Shown piece after piece: positions 27,122 to 36,962 of a stretch of DNA of 64,000 nt. Positions within the stretch are counted from its first letter, which is position 1. The number at the start of each line of letters is the position of its first letter. Position numbers and translations under genes: made by a program. The notes below the pieces were generated by a model. The model made no database searches and was not told the DNA's origin. It saw only the letters and a list, made by a program, of their open reading frames with translations. Origin of the DNA: Flavobacterium cheongpyeongense (GTDB taxonomy: Bacteria > Bacteroidota > Bacteroidia > Flavobacteriales > Flavobacteriaceae); contig NZ_QJHK01000009.1 of NCBI RefSeq assembly GCF_003202435.1, positions 115,305 to 179,304 of the forward strand, given 5' to 3'.

Positions 27122-28606
27122 CTAATGTTCCTGGGCTACTTTTGGAGCAGGTTTGGCTCTAACAGCTTTTACTTTTGCCGGAGTTATTACTGTTTTATTA
27201 TTGCCCCAACTGTTGTATATGTATGTCAGAACATCAGCAGCTTGCTCGTCAGTTAGGTTCTGACTGGTCATCACGTTATTGAATTTCTTGCCATTAACGG
27301 TGATCTCTCCACTTAATCCGTGCAATACCGCGCCAATAGCTCTATCTGGATTCGCATTCAGGTAATCTGATTTTGCCAATGGAGGAAAAGCATTCGGAAT
27401 ACCTTGCCCTTCAGATTGGTGACAGGCATAACAGGTACGGTCAAATAATTCTTTACCGGCTTTAATTTGTTCAGGAACAGTTTTTGCAACAGTAGTTTTA
27501 GGAACTGCTTTGCCTTTTGGCATACCTTGAATTGTCCCACCTTCTGGTAAATATATTCCATCTTGTATGGTTCCAGAATACAATTTTTTATTTTCCTCGC
27601 CTTCAACTTTCAGCATTCCAAGTGCTCCTTTATTAAAGGCTCTAAAAATCGAGTGGTCTACCAGTATAAAAGTTCCCGGAACATCTACTTTAAACTCCAC
27701 AATGGCCGAACCACCTGCAGGTATTAAGGTAGTTTGTACGTTTTCGTTGATCATATCCCCTCCTTCAATATGCACTTTGTCGAAAATTTCTCCAATAACA
27801 TGGAAAGATGACACCAAATTAGGACCTCCATTCCCCATATAAATACGGACAGTTTCACCAACTTTGGCCGTTAAAGACTTATCTCCGGCGAGAGCTCCAA
27901 CTTTCCCATTGAAGACCACATAATCAGCTTGTTCCTTAATGGCTTTATCCATATCAAAAGGTTGAGAACCTTGTTCCCCATAACTGCCCTTGGTGTAAAA
28001 ATCACCTTGCATGATGTAATATTCTTTATCAACTGGTGGCAAGCCTCCTTCTGGTTCAACCAAAATCAACCCATACATTCCGTTAGCAATATGCATTCCA
28101 ACTGGTGCTGTAGCACAATGATACACGTATAAACCGGGATTTAAGGTTTTGAAACTAAACACTTTTTCGTGACCTGGGGCAACCAACGATGAGGTTGCTC
28201 CTCCTCCTGGTCCGGTTACCGCGTGTAAATCAATATTGTGAGGCATTTTGTTATCCGGATGGTTTTTTAGGTGAAATTCTACTTCATCACCCACTCTGGT
28301 TCTGATAAAACTTCCGGGAACAGAACCCCCAAAAGTCCAATAAGTATATTTTACACCATCTACCATTTCTCCTTCAATTTCCTTAATTTCCATATTGACC
28401 ACTAATTTTGTAGCTTCACGGTCTCCTACTGCTTTCGGAACAAACGGAGGCGCCGTGAGTTCGGCAGTTTGCTGCCCTTTGGCCTCAATATTTTGATAAT
28501 TTTTTGCTTCATCGCTTCCTCTTTTGCAAGAAAAAAATCCGACTAAAACAAGCAACATTATAAAAAACCCCCTTATTTGTCTGTTTAATTTAACACTGGT
28601 TTTCAT
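27122..28606 (-). CDS. nirK: Copper nitrite reductase NirK with fused C-terminal cytochrome c
   Basis: A 494-aa lipoprotein (lipobox FFSC, C27). Two cupredoxin domains follow: type 2 and type 1 copper residues are visible in NIDLHAVTG and in [18 protein letters not shown] (His, Cys, His, Met). A C-terminal class I cytochrome c domain has CYACH at ~392-396 and a distal Met in [10 protein letters not shown]. The fused heme domain would bring electrons directly to type 1 copper. It reduces nitrite to NO in the periplasm and heads the operon nirK-nirV-SCO-porin. Confidence 0.95.
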   Translation of the reverse strand: MKTSVKLNRQIRGFFIMLLVLVGFFSCKRGSDEAKNYQNIEAKGQQTAELTAPPFVPKAVGDREATKLVVNMEIKEIEGEMVDGVKYTYWTFGGSVPGSFIRTRVGDEVEFHLKNHPDNKMPHNIDLHAVTGPGGGATSSLVAPGHEKVFSFKTLNPGLYVYHCATAPVGMHIANGMYGLILVEPEGGLPPVDKEYYIMQGDFYTKGSYGEQGSQPFDMDKAIKEQADYVVFNGKVGALAGDKSLTAKVGETVRIYMGNGGPNLVSSFHVIGEIFDKVHIEGGDMINENVQTTLIPAGGSAIVEFKVDVPGTFILVDHSIFRAFNKGALGMLKVEGEENKKLYSGTIQDGIYLPEGGTIQGMPKGKAVPKTTVAKTVPEQIKAGKELFDRTCYACHQSEGQGIPNAFPPLAKSDYLNANPDRAIGAVLHGLSGEITVNGKKFNNVMTSQNLTDEQAADVLTYIYNSWGNNKTVITPAKVKAVRAKPAPKVAQEH

Positions 28607-28662
28607 ATTATTTTGGTTTGAAATTTATAGTGTAAAAATAAAGGATAAAAATATCCTTTATT

Positions 28663-28676
28663 ATGATATTTGTCAT
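28663..28676. promoter_or_regulatory. Fnr-type box upstream of nirK
   Basis: ATGATATTTGTCAT fits ATGAY-N4-RTCAT and lies 56 bases upstream of the nirK start codon, the same spacing as the narK box. Confidence 0.6.
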
Positions 28677-28790
28677 ATTCACTATTTTTAAAAAACTCCA
28701 AAAGAAAAGATATTTACAGCTGACTATTTTCCTTTAAAAATAAAAATGGTTAAGGTCACTTTAAAAAAATATTTAAAAAAATGCAGTCTT

Positions 28791-28804
28791 ATGATTTAAA
28801 TCAT
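28791..28804. promoter_or_regulatory. Fnr-type box in the nirK-ric divergent region
   Basis: ATGATTTAAATCAT, a perfect palindrome in the 372-base divergent region, 174 bases upstream of the ric start and 184 bases from nirK. The rest of this intergenic region is AT-rich and contains no other clear element. Confidence 0.65.
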
Positions 28805-28978
28805 ATTCTGCATTTTATAATTATACGAATTTTACAATATCAAATAATACATTAAATAATAATAAGACAACTGGATAACAAAATAAATGATGAAGTGTGT
28901 TTAATTAAAAGACAAAATACTCTTTTATTAAGATCATCATCGTTTAATCATTTACAAATTATAATCTAAATAAAAATT

Positions 28979-29707
28979 ATGGAAACTTTAGAACAAATTA
29001 CAATCGGAGAATACGTGGCAAAAGATTTTAGAACAGCAGCCTTGTTCTCAAAATACGGAATAGATTTTTGCTGTAACGGAAACAGAAGCATTGAAGAAGC
29101 CTGCCAGAAAAAAGCAGTGACTGCAGATGTTTTATTACAGGAAATTGAAACAGTTCTATCATCAAAAAGCGATTCAGGAATTGATTACAATGCCTGGCCG
29201 ATTGATTTATTGGCTGATTATATTGAAAAAACGCATCACAGATATGTATCAGTAAAAACACCAATACTGCTGCAGTTTTTAGATAAGCTCAGCAGAGTGC
29301 ATGGCGCAAAACATCCTGAACTATTATTAATAAATGAGCTTTTTAAAGGCTGCGCAGGAGAATTGGCACAACATATGAAAAAAGAAGAGCTGATTTTGTT
29401 CCCATTTATAAAAAAAATGGTTCATGCTACTCTATCTGATGAATTAATTGAGCTGCCTCATTTTGAAACAATTCAAAATCCAATTGCTATGATGATGCAC
29501 GAGCACGACGCCGAAGGTGTCCGTTTTAGAAAAATAGCAGAATTAACTAACAATTATACACCGCCAGCCGATGGCTGTAATACTTATAAAGTTACGTTTG
29601 CAATGCTAGAAGAATTTGAGCAGGATTTGCATAAACACATTCATTTGGAGAATAATATTTTATTTCCAAAAGCTGCCAAACTTGAAAAAGACTTTACAGC
29701 TCAATAA
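28979..29707 (+). CDS. ric: Iron-sulfur cluster repair di-iron protein (Ric/ScdA), copy 1
   Basis: A 242-aa protein with the N-terminal ScdA domain (FSKYGIDFCCNGNRSIEEAC, Cys pair at ~31-32) and a C-terminal hemerythrin-like domain with His/Glu ligands (EKTHHRYVS, MKKEELILFPF, MMHEHDAEG, HIHLENNILFP). It repairs iron-sulfur clusters damaged by NO. It sits divergently from nirK and 33 bases before nrdD. Confidence 0.9.
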   Translation: METLEQITIGEYVAKDFRTAALFSKYGIDFCCNGNRSIEEACQKKAVTADVLLQEIETVLSSKSDSGIDYNAWPIDLLADYIEKTHHRYVSVKTPILLQFLDKLSRVHGAKHPELLLINELFKGCAGELAQHMKKEELILFPFIKKMVHATLSDELIELPHFETIQNPIAMMMHEHDAEGVRFRKIAELTNNYTPPADGCNTYKVTFAMLEEFEQDLHKHIHLENNILFPKAAKLEKDFTAQ

Positions 29708-29740
29708 TAAGTAGCTTTCAATCACTAAGAACCAACAACT

Positions 29741-31846
29741 ATGGAAAATTATGTCATCAAAAGAAATGGAAAGTATCAGCCATTTGAAAGTTATAAGATC
29801 AAAGATGCAATTGAAAAAACTTTTCAGAGTGTCTCTATAGCTGTTGATGAAAGTGTTTTTGAAAGTGTGGCTATACAACTCGAAAACAAAGAAGTATGGT
29901 CTGTTGAAGAAATTCAGGATGTAATCGAAAAAAAATTATTCGATAAAAACCATTTTGATGCCATGCGCTCCTTTATGCTATACCGACACACCAGAAAGCT
30001 GCAACGCGAACATCTTGAAGGATTGAATGATGATACAACTTATGTCGACAGCACCCAAACGATTGAAGAATACATACAACAAACAGATTGGCGGATCAAC
30101 GCCAACGCCAACACCTCTTATTCGAACGCAGGATTGGTTAGCAATGTAGCAGGAAAAGTTATCGCAAATTATTGGCTGGATAAAGTGTATTCTAAAGAAG
30201 AAGGCTATGCACACCGCAATGGTGATATTCACATTCACGATTTGGATTGCCTCACGGGCTATTGTGCGGGTTGGAGTTTGCGTGTATTGTTAAATGAAGG
30301 TTTCAATGGAGTCAGAGGCCGGGTGGAAAGCAAACCGCCATCTCATTTTAGGGAAGCTTTAGGACAGATGGCAAATTTTCTGGGGATTTTGCAAAGCGAA
30401 TGGGCAGGTGCACAAGCCTTTAGTTCTTTTGACACCTATTTGGCTCCTTATGTATTCAAAGACGATCTCCTTTATGATGACGTTTTAAAAGCGGTACGAA
30501 GTTTTGTGTACAACCTGAATGTTCCCGCACGCTGGGGACAATCTCCCTTTACTAATATCACTTTAGACTGGGTTGTTCCTGAGGATTTAAAAGCACAAAT
30601 TCCGACTAAAAATGATTGTCATATTTTTGAAAAGAACAATAGTACAGACCTATTGACAAGGGCTAAAAGCAGAGGAGTTTCTGAAGTTACTAATTTACGA
30701 TACGAGCATTTTCAAAAAGAAATGAATCTAATCAATAAAGCGTATTATACCGTAATGACAGAAGGTGATGCCAATGGGCAGCCCTTTACCTTCCCTATTC
30801 CAACGGTTAATATTACCGAAGAATTTGACTGGGATGGAGAGAACACAAACCTGCTTTTTGAAAACACAGCGAAAATTGGTTCTTCTTATTTTCAAAATTT
30901 CATTGGAAGCCAATATGTTTTGGACGAAAATGGCAATCAAATAGAAAATGAAAATGCCTACAAGCCCAATGCTGTTCGCAGTATGTGCTGCCGTTTGCAA
31001 CTCGATTTGCGCGAACTACTAAAACGTGGAAACGGACTTTTTGGAAGCGCTGAAATGACAGGAAGTATTGGCGTGGTAACTATTAATATGGCTCGTTTAG
31101 GTTATTTATTCAAAGGAAACAAAGCAGCTTTATTTCAACAATTGGACAAGCTTTTATTGATTTCCAAATCAACTTTAGAGAAAAAAAGAACTTTTATTCA
31201 GGGAATGTACGATCGTGGATTGTATCCCTACACCAAACGGTATTTACAACATTTCAGAAATCACTTTTCAACTATTGGTGTAAACGGAATGAACGAAATG
31301 ATACAGAATTTTACCCATAATGAAGACGACATAACTTCTGAAACTGGTATTGAACTTGCTTCTGAAATTCTGGAACACATCCGGGACAGAATGAAGCAGT
31401 ATCAGGAAGAAACTGGAAATCTTTATAATTTAGAAGCCACTCCGGCAGAAGGAACCACATACCGATTTGCCAAAGAGGATAAAAAACGTTTTGACGATAT
31501 TATTCAGGCGGGAGCAGAAAAAAATATTTACTACACAAATAGTTCCCAAATCCCTGTCGATTTTACCCAGGACCCATTTGAAGCGTTGATGCTACAAGAT
31601 CAATTGCAATGCAAATATACCGGTGGAACCGTTTTGCATTTATATATGAGCGAGAGAATCAGCTCACCTGAAGCTTGCAAAAATTTTGTAAAAAAAGTGA
31701 TTACTAATTTTAAATTGCCTTACATCACAGTCACACCTGTATTTAGTGTTTGCCCTGTTCATGGTTATCTGAACGGAGAGCATGAATATTGCCCAAAATG
31801 TGATGAAATTATTATTGAAGAAAAAACAAAGCTTATAGAGATTTGA
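29741..31846 (+). CDS. nrdD: Anaerobic ribonucleoside-triphosphate reductase, large part, lacking the glycyl-radical tail
   Basis: A 701-aa class III ribonucleotide reductase. The N-terminal ~90 residues form an ATP-cone (VIKRNGKYQPFESYKIKDAI). The barrel carries CCRLQLDLRE and GSIGVVTINMARLGYL. The C-terminal zinc site is visible: CPVHGYLNGEHEYCPKC. The protein stops right after this at ...KTKLIEI, whereas normal NrdD continues into an RVxGY glycyl-radical loop. That missing piece is encoded 51 bases downstream (31898). It reduces NTPs to dNTPs without oxygen. Confidence 0.9.
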   Translation: MENYVIKRNGKYQPFESYKIKDAIEKTFQSVSIAVDESVFESVAIQLENKEVWSVEEIQDVIEKKLFDKNHFDAMRSFMLYRHTRKLQREHLEGLNDDTTYVDSTQTIEEYIQQTDWRINANANTSYSNAGLVSNVAGKVIANYWLDKVYSKEEGYAHRNGDIHIHDLDCLTGYCAGWSLRVLLNEGFNGVRGRVESKPPSHFREALGQMANFLGILQSEWAGAQAFSSFDTYLAPYVFKDDLLYDDVLKAVRSFVYNLNVPARWGQSPFTNITLDWVVPEDLKAQIPTKNDCHIFEKNNSTDLLTRAKSRGVSEVTNLRYEHFQKEMNLINKAYYTVMTEGDANGQPFTFPIPTVNITEEFDWDGENTNLLFENTAKIGSSYFQNFIGSQYVLDENGNQIENENAYKPNAVRSMCCRLQLDLRELLKRGNGLFGSAEMTGSIGVVTINMARLGYLFKGNKAALFQQLDKLLLISKSTLEKKRTFIQGMYDRGLYPYTKRYLQHFRNHFSTIGVNGMNEMIQNFTHNEDDITSETGIELASEILEHIRDRMKQYQEETGNLYNLEATPAEGTTYRFAKEDKKRFDDIIQAGAEKNIYYTNSSQIPVDFTQDPFEALMLQDQLQCKYTGGTVLHLYMSERISSPEACKNFVKKVITNFKLPYITVTPVFSVCPVHGYLNGEHEYCPKCDEIIIEEKTKLIEI

Positions 31847-31897
31847 AAAAAACCACACCGCAATTTTTACACAATTCATAACTAAAAAACAACAAAT

Positions 31898-32062
31898 ATG
31901 AAACTAACAACCAACGCGATTTTAGTACAAAATCAAGAATTACGTACCAAATGCTTGGTGTACACAAGAGTAATGGGCTACCATAGACCCGTAGAAAGTT
32001 TTAATATCGGAAAAAAAGGCGAACACAAACAGCGAACCCATTTCAATGAAGCAAAATGTTAG
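31898..32062 (+). CDS. Separate glycyl-radical tail of NrdD (54 aa)
   Basis: A 54-codon gene. Its product contains CLVYTRVMGYHRPVESFN followed by GKKGEHKQR, which is the class III reductase glycyl-radical loop (RVxGYxRPVxxxNxGK; G27 would carry the radical). It sits between the 701-aa NrdD part and nrdG, and its end overlaps the nrdG start by 17 bases. It is the piece that the upstream protein lacks, so the two polypeptides together would form a complete enzyme. Confidence 0.8.
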   Translation: MKLTTNAILVQNQELRTKCLVYTRVMGYHRPVESFNIGKKGEHKQRTHFNEAKC

Positions 32063-32735
32063 TGCCCCTATTTACAGTATTACACCGTTTACTTTATTAG
32101 ATTATCCGCACCAATCAGCTTGCATTTTTTGGTTTGCAGGCTGTAATATGCGGTGTTTGTATTGCTATAATCCAGAAATTGTATACGGAAAAGGACATAT
32201 TACTTTTGATAAAGCACTTCAATTCCTCAAAAGCAGGGTTAATCTATTGGATGCCGTAGTTTTTAGCGGTGGCGAATGTCTGTTACATAAAAAGGCTGTT
32301 TTGTTTATTACAGAAGTCAAAAAAATGGGTTTTTTGATCAAAATTGACACCAATGGCTCACAGCCGGATATACTGGAAGAACTGATTCAAAAAGAACTCA
32401 TTAATTATGTAGCACTTGATTTTAAAGCAATGCCTGCGAAATTTGCAAAGATAACCCAATCAAAACTTTTCATTCCCTTTGCAAAATCATTACTTTTATT
32501 GCTTCATCATACAGTACCTTTTGAAGTTCGTACAACAGTGCACTCTGGTTTATTAAACAAAGGAGATATCCAGGAAATGGTGTTTTTTCTGGAAAATTTG
32601 GGATATTCAGGAAATTATTACATTCAGCATTTTGTTAATGGATCCTCGACAATAGAAAAACTTGGTCATTCTTTTAAAGAATTGGATAACCAAAATCTTG
32701 GTACAGAAAAAATTAAAATTCATTTTAGAGGATAG
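32046..32735 (+). CDS. nrdG: Anaerobic ribonucleotide reductase activase (radical SAM)
   Basis: A 229-aa radical SAM enzyme with the cluster motif CNMRCLYC (in WFAGCNMRCLYCYNPEIVYG) and the following FSGGECLLHKKA segment that binds SAM. It generates the glycyl radical on the NrdD tail encoded immediately upstream, with which its start overlaps by 17 bases. Start at ATG 32046. Confidence 0.85.
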   Translation: MKQNVSAPIYSITPFTLLDYPHQSACIFWFAGCNMRCLYCYNPEIVYGKGHITFDKALQFLKSRVNLLDAVVFSGGECLLHKKAVLFITEVKKMGFLIKIDTNGSQPDILEELIQKELINYVALDFKAMPAKFAKITQSKLFIPFAKSLLLLLHHTVPFEVRTTVHSGLLNKGDIQEMVFFLENLGYSGNYYIQHFVNGSSTIEKLGHSFKELDNQNLGTEKIKIHFRG

Positions 32736-32774
32736 TAATCTATTTTTTTAAATCAATCAATAAATTTTAATCAA

Positions 32775-33239
32775 ATGAAATCAACTACGGCCATCAAAAG
32801 AGCTCCGGAACTAAGACCTTTAAGCCACGACCACCATCATGGTCTGCTACTTTGCTGGAAAATTAAAACTGGAATGGCGAAAAATATTGACCTGCAGCGC
32901 ATCAAAAAATACGTCGATTGGTTTTATGAGATTTACTTAAAGACGCATTTTGAACTGGAGGAAAAATACGTTTTCACGATCTTAGAAGCAGATAACACCC
33001 TCATTGAGCAGGCTTTGAAAGAACACAAAACGTTAAACGAATTATTTGAAAGTACTTCGGATCTGGAAATAAATTTAAAAAGAATCGAAAAAGAGTTAGA
33101 CTCTCATATCCGTTTTGAAGAGCGTGTTTTATTTGCTGAAATTCAAAAAGCAGCCACAAAAGAACAATTAAAAAAAATAGAAGAAATACATTCAAAGGAA
33201 GCTTTTATAGAAAATGAAGATGCTGATTTTTGGAGCTAA
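32775..33239 (+). CDS. Hemerythrin-domain protein
   Basis: A 154-aa protein with PLSHDHHHGLLL near residue 17, HFELEEKYVF and a later HIRFEERVLF, i.e. His and Glu ligands of a di-iron hemerythrin four-helix bundle. Probably binds NO or oxygen or protects iron-sulfur clusters, in line with its place in the anaerobic/denitrification cluster. Confidence 0.8.
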   Translation: MKSTTAIKRAPELRPLSHDHHHGLLLCWKIKTGMAKNIDLQRIKKYVDWFYEIYLKTHFELEEKYVFTILEADNTLIEQALKEHKTLNELFESTSDLEINLKRIEKELDSHIRFEERVLFAEIQKAATKEQLKKIEEIHSKEAFIENEDADFWS

Positions 33240-33250
33240 AATTTAACAAA

Positions 33251-33697
33251 ATGAAAAAAATAAAACTAGTATTATTTTTATTGGTCATTGTATCTATCGG
33301 ATCATGCCAAAAAAACAAAGAAGATCAAACATCTAAAGAAACAAATGAAATAAATTCAGTTTCGGAAAAAAATACCGAAACAGCCGCGGAAGTGAGTCTG
33401 AACAAAGGACAATTATGGGAAGCCAACCCAGAAACTACTGAAGGGATTACTACTTTACAAAAAATAATTCTGGAATCAGGCGAAGAAGAAAGCGCATTGA
33501 TTTTGAAAGAGAAACTGAAATCTGAGTTTGCCATGATTTTTAAAAAATGTACAATGAAAGGTGAAGCCCACAATCAGTTACACAACTATTTGATTCCGTT
33601 AAAATTAAAAATTGATAATCTTGAGGATTCCAATAAAGCTCTAATTAAGAAAGAAATTATTGCTTATTTAGAAGAATATAAGCTATTTTTTATTTAA
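33251..33697 (+). CDS. Hypothetical lipoprotein
   Basis: The start at 33251 (MKKIKLVLFLLVIVSIGSC, lipobox SIGSC) is preferred over an upstream in-frame ATG at 33230 that would add 7 residues before the signal. The 148-aa product has a low-complexity Glu/Asn/Thr linker and a helical C-terminal half with a conserved-looking CTMKGEAHNQLHNYL segment whose His, Met and Cys could bind metal or heme. Function unknown. Confidence 0.65.
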   Translation: MKKIKLVLFLLVIVSIGSCQKNKEDQTSKETNEINSVSEKNTETAAEVSLNKGQLWEANPETTEGITTLQKIILESGEEESALILKEKLKSEFAMIFKKCTMKGEAHNQLHNYLIPLKLKIDNLEDSNKALIKKEIIAYLEEYKLFFI

Positions 33698-33744
33698 TGC
33701 ACAAAACACTTTTAAGCATCAAGAATTAAATCCTTTATAAAATC

Positions 33745-34956
33745 ATGAAGAAGAGTTGGTTACTCTGTATTTTTTCTAATTTTTTCATCGCTTCATTGAT
33801 GGGACTGTTGCTTCGATGGATGTATGTTGCACCGATCACCGGAGTCAATTTTCAGTTTTTAATGCACGGCCATTCACACGTGGCGATATTAGGCTGGGTC
33901 TATATGATGTTGTACTGTTTGATTTTTCATTTTTTTGTTCCAAAAGAAAAACAGCAAAAACCCATCTACAACCAATTATTTTGGATAACAGAACTGGCTG
34001 TAGTCGGAATGATGGTTGATTTTCCGGCGCAAGGATATGCTTTTGCTTCTATTCTTTTTTCGACTTTGCATATTTTTTGCAGCTACTATTTTTGTTATTT
34101 AATTATAAAGGATGCCAATCCAACAACTCTGGCTGAAAAAAAGCTGCTTCGTACGTCGTTGTTTTTCATGATTTTTTCTACTTTGGGTGTCTGGTGCCTT
34201 GGTCCTGCAGTTTCATTGTTAGGTAAAGCAAGCGCTTTTTATCAAATAGCGATTCAGTTTTTTCTTCATTTTCAATTTAATGGCTGGTTTCTGTTTGCCA
34301 TTTTGGCTTTGTTTTTCAAACAGGCAATACTTATGATTGAAGCTAAAAAATTCAGGATATTTTATAATTTATTTGTTGCTTCTACTTTTTTAACATTGGC
34401 TTTGCCGGTAAGTTGGTATTTGCCTAACCCGGTTTTTTATTGGTTAAATGCTCTTGGAGTAATGCTTCAGCTATATGCTGCGGTACTTTTTATACAATTT
34501 ATCCGCCCGCAGTTTCAATCCTTTTTTGCTGCTTTACCAACGATCACAAAAATAGTTTATGGTTTTGCTTTGTTTTCATTGGCTTTAAAAGTCGTTATTC
34601 AACTGGTGGTTTTGCTTCCGGAATTTGCACAGGTATCCCATCAGATTCGTAATTTTGTCATTGGATACATTCACTTGACTATGTTGGGAATTATTACAGG
34701 TTTCCTGTTTGGATTTGCATTACAAAATGATTTTTTAAATTCGAGAAACCGTATTCAAACATGGGGAATCGCAATTTTTTTATTCGGATTTTTTACAACT
34801 GAAATTCTTTTGTTTCTTCAGGGCATTTGGTTTTTCTTGGGTAAAGGAAGTTTACCGAATTATTATCAAAATCTAACCTTATACAGTATTTTTATGCCAG
34901 CAGGCCTTATAATGCTATCTGTTGAAATTTTGAAACTAAAACCTAAAACCATATGA
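33745..34956 (+). CDS. 12-helix membrane protein resembling heme-copper oxidase subunit I
   Basis: A 403-aa protein with about 12 hydrophobic helices. Histidines sit where heme ligands occur in NorB/oxidase proteins: HGHSHVAILGWVYM in helix 2, FFLHFQFNGW in helix 6 and GYIHLTMLG in helix 10. The paired-His metal ligands of helix 7 are not evident. It overlaps the CopD-like gene by 4 bases. Its role in NO or oxygen metabolism is an inference; no family name is certain. Confidence 0.6.
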   Translation: MKKSWLLCIFSNFFIASLMGLLLRWMYVAPITGVNFQFLMHGHSHVAILGWVYMMLYCLIFHFFVPKEKQQKPIYNQLFWITELAVVGMMVDFPAQGYAFASILFSTLHIFCSYYFCYLIIKDANPTTLAEKKLLRTSLFFMIFSTLGVWCLGPAVSLLGKASAFYQIAIQFFLHFQFNGWFLFAILALFFKQAILMIEAKKFRIFYNLFVASTFLTLALPVSWYLPNPVFYWLNALGVMLQLYAAVLFIQFIRPQFQSFFAALPTITKIVYGFALFSLALKVVIQLVVLLPEFAQVSHQIRNFVIGYIHLTMLGIITGFLFGFALQNDFLNSRNRIQTWGIAIFLFGFFTTEILLFLQGIWFFLGKGSLPNYYQNLTLYSIFMPAGLIMLSVEILKLKPKTI

Positions 34957-35402
34957 GCCACCATTTATTGTTAATCATCCATCTTTTGAGTGCCGCCATT
35001 TGGGTTGGTGGTCATTTGTTGCTTGTCTTTGGTTTTTTGCCACAAGCATTAAAAGAAAAAAATCAGATTATAATTCTCGATTATGAAAGAAAGTATGAAC
35101 CTGTTGGCATGACTGCTCTGGTTTTGCTGGTCATTACCGGAATTTTAATGGCCTATAAATATGGTGTTAGCATCGAATATTGGTTTCAGTTCGAGACACC
35201 TATAGAAAAAGTTGTTTCAACAAAATTAGCTCTGTTATTATTGACGGTTCTTTTTGCTTTGAGTGCTCAATTTAGAGTGCTGCCAAAACTTGAAAAAAAT
35301 GCTGAGAAGTTGCCTGAAATGACCTTTCATATTCTATCAGTTACCATAATTGGGGTTTTGATGGTTGTTTTTGGATCTTTTGTGCGTTATGGCGGGCTTT
35401 GA
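34953..35402 (+). CDS. CopD-family-like small membrane protein
   Basis: A 149-aa protein with about four membrane helices and His residues in the first (IIHLLSAAIWVGGHLLLVFG), as in CopD/PcoD-like or DUF2269-type heme- or copper-binding membrane proteins. It overlaps the preceding 12-helix gene by 4 bases (translational coupling) and precedes the Rrf2 regulator by 33 bases. Confidence 0.65.
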   Translation: MSHHLLLIIHLLSAAIWVGGHLLLVFGFLPQALKEKNQIIILDYERKYEPVGMTALVLLVITGILMAYKYGVSIEYWFQFETPIEKVVSTKLALLLLTVLFALSAQFRVLPKLEKNAEKLPEMTFHILSVTIIGVLMVVFGSFVRYGGL

Positions 35403-35435
35403 TTTATATGATTTATACATTACAAAAAAAAGATT

Positions 35436-35870
35436 ATGTTCTCTAAAACATGTGAATATGGCATTCGTGCAGCTATTTTTATTGCTTTTCAATCCTATCA
35501 GGACAATCGCATCGGCTTGAAAGAAATTGCCAAAAAAATCGATTCTCCGGAGGCTTTTACAGCCAAAATTCTTCAAATCCTATCGAGAGACAATATTATT
35601 AAATCTATAAAAGGAGTGGGCGGTGGTTTTGAAATTTCCAAAGAGAATATGAAAGAAATTACATTAGCGCAAATAGTTAATTCTTTGGATGGCGATCGCA
35701 TTTTGACCGGTTGCGCATTAGGATTAAGTAATTGTTCTGAAGACCATCCTTGTCCGATGCACGATAAATTTATATCTATTCGGAAAGAATTGGTTTTCAC
35801 GCTTGAAAATACAAATCTGGAAGAATTGGCTTTGGGTATTAAATCGGGAGACACCTTCCTTAGGTATTAA
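35436..35870 (+). CDS. Rrf2-family regulator, probable NsrR/IscR-like Fe-S sensor
   Basis: A 144-aa protein with N-terminal winged helix-turn-helix (SKTCEYGIRAAIFIA, IKGVGGGFEISKE) and the cluster-binding Cys trio CALGLSNCSEDHPC (C-x6-C-x5-C). This is close to NsrR/IscR. In the denitrification context an NO-sensing role is likely. It is the last gene of the unit starting at the 12-helix protein. Confidence 0.85.
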   Translation: MFSKTCEYGIRAAIFIAFQSYQDNRIGLKEIAKKIDSPEAFTAKILQILSRDNIIKSIKGVGGGFEISKENMKEITLAQIVNSLDGDRILTGCALGLSNCSEDHPCPMHDKFISIRKELVFTLENTNLEELALGIKSGDTFLRY

Positions 35871-36027
35871 TTTTAGTGTCATAATGAAAGTTTTGTTTGA
35901 TTGGATTTTCCGAAAACGAACAAAACTTAATTTTCAAAAAACTTACCGATTTTAAAAACCCAACATACGTATCAGCATCAACTCATTTGTTTTAAAACAA
36001 ATGAGAATAATTAAAAATAATTTAATA

Positions 36028-36957
36028 ATGAAAAACCTTAAAGAGCGAATACTGAAACTAAAAAAAGAGAAGAATGCAGTTATTCTGGCACATTACTATC
36101 AGGAATCGGATATTCAGGATGTTTCAGATTATGTGGGTGACAGCCTGGGATTGTCACAAGAAGCAATGCAGGTGCATGCTGATATAATTGTTTTTGCAGG
36201 GGTGCATTTTATGGCTGAGACTGCAAAAATTTTGAATCCGTCCAAAAAAGTAATTCTTCCCGATTTGAATGCAGGCTGCTCATTGGCTGAATCTTGTCCT
36301 GCCAATTTATTTCAACAATTTACCCAAGCCCATCCAGACCACATTGTTATTACATATGTGAATTGTTCTGCAGAGGTTAAAGCTTTAACTGACATTGTGG
36401 TAACTTCTTCTAATGCAGTTAAAATCGTAAATTCTATACCAAAAGACAAACCCATTATTTTTGCTCCCGATAAAAATTTGGGAAAATATGTAATGGAACA
36501 AACAGGCAGGGAAATGTTGCTTTGGGACGGTGCATGTGTGGTTCATGAAGCATTTTCATTTGATAAATTAATTGAATTGTACAAACGAAATCCAGATGCG
36601 CAAATTATTGCCCATCCTGAATCTGAAACCCATATTTTAAAAACAGCCAGCTATATTGGTTCGACAGCAGGAATGATTGAATATGTTAAAACCAATCCGG
36701 GCAACAAATTTATTGTGGCTACAGAAGTGGGAATCCTTCATAAGATGAAACTGGAAGTTCCTGATAAGATATTGATACCGGCACCTTCAAACGAAGACAA
36801 CACTTGTGCCTGCAGCCAATGTGGGTACATGAAAGTAAATACGTTACAAAAATTATACGACTGTTTGCTTAATGAAACGCCTGAAATTAAAGTTCCTGCT
36901 GATATAATGAAAAAAGCGTTTGTCCCTATTGAAAGAATGCTGGAATTATCCAGATGA
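36028..36957 (+). CDS. nadA: Quinolinate synthase
   Basis: A 309-aa NadA. ATG at 36028 ([12 protein letters not shown]) is preferred over 36001, which would add a 9-residue extension. Motifs are [41 protein letters not shown] and [12 protein letters not shown]; the cysteines bind the [4Fe-4S] cluster. It condenses iminoaspartate and dihydroxyacetone phosphate to quinolinate for NAD synthesis. Its partner nadB lies 17 kb away. Confidence 0.9.
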   Translation: MKNLKERILKLKKEKNAVILAHYYQESDIQDVSDYVGDSLGLSQEAMQVHADIIVFAGVHFMAETAKILNPSKKVILPDLNAGCSLAESCPANLFQQFTQAHPDHIVITYVNCSAEVKALTDIVVTSSNAVKIVNSIPKDKPIIFAPDKNLGKYVMEQTGREMLLWDGACVVHEAFSFDKLIELYKRNPDAQIIAHPESETHILKTASYIGSTAGMIEYVKTNPGNKFIVATEVGILHKMKLEVPDKILIPAPSNEDNTCACSQCGYMKVNTLQKLYDCLLNETPEIKVPADIMKKAFVPIERMLELSR

Positions 36958-36962
36958 TGATG

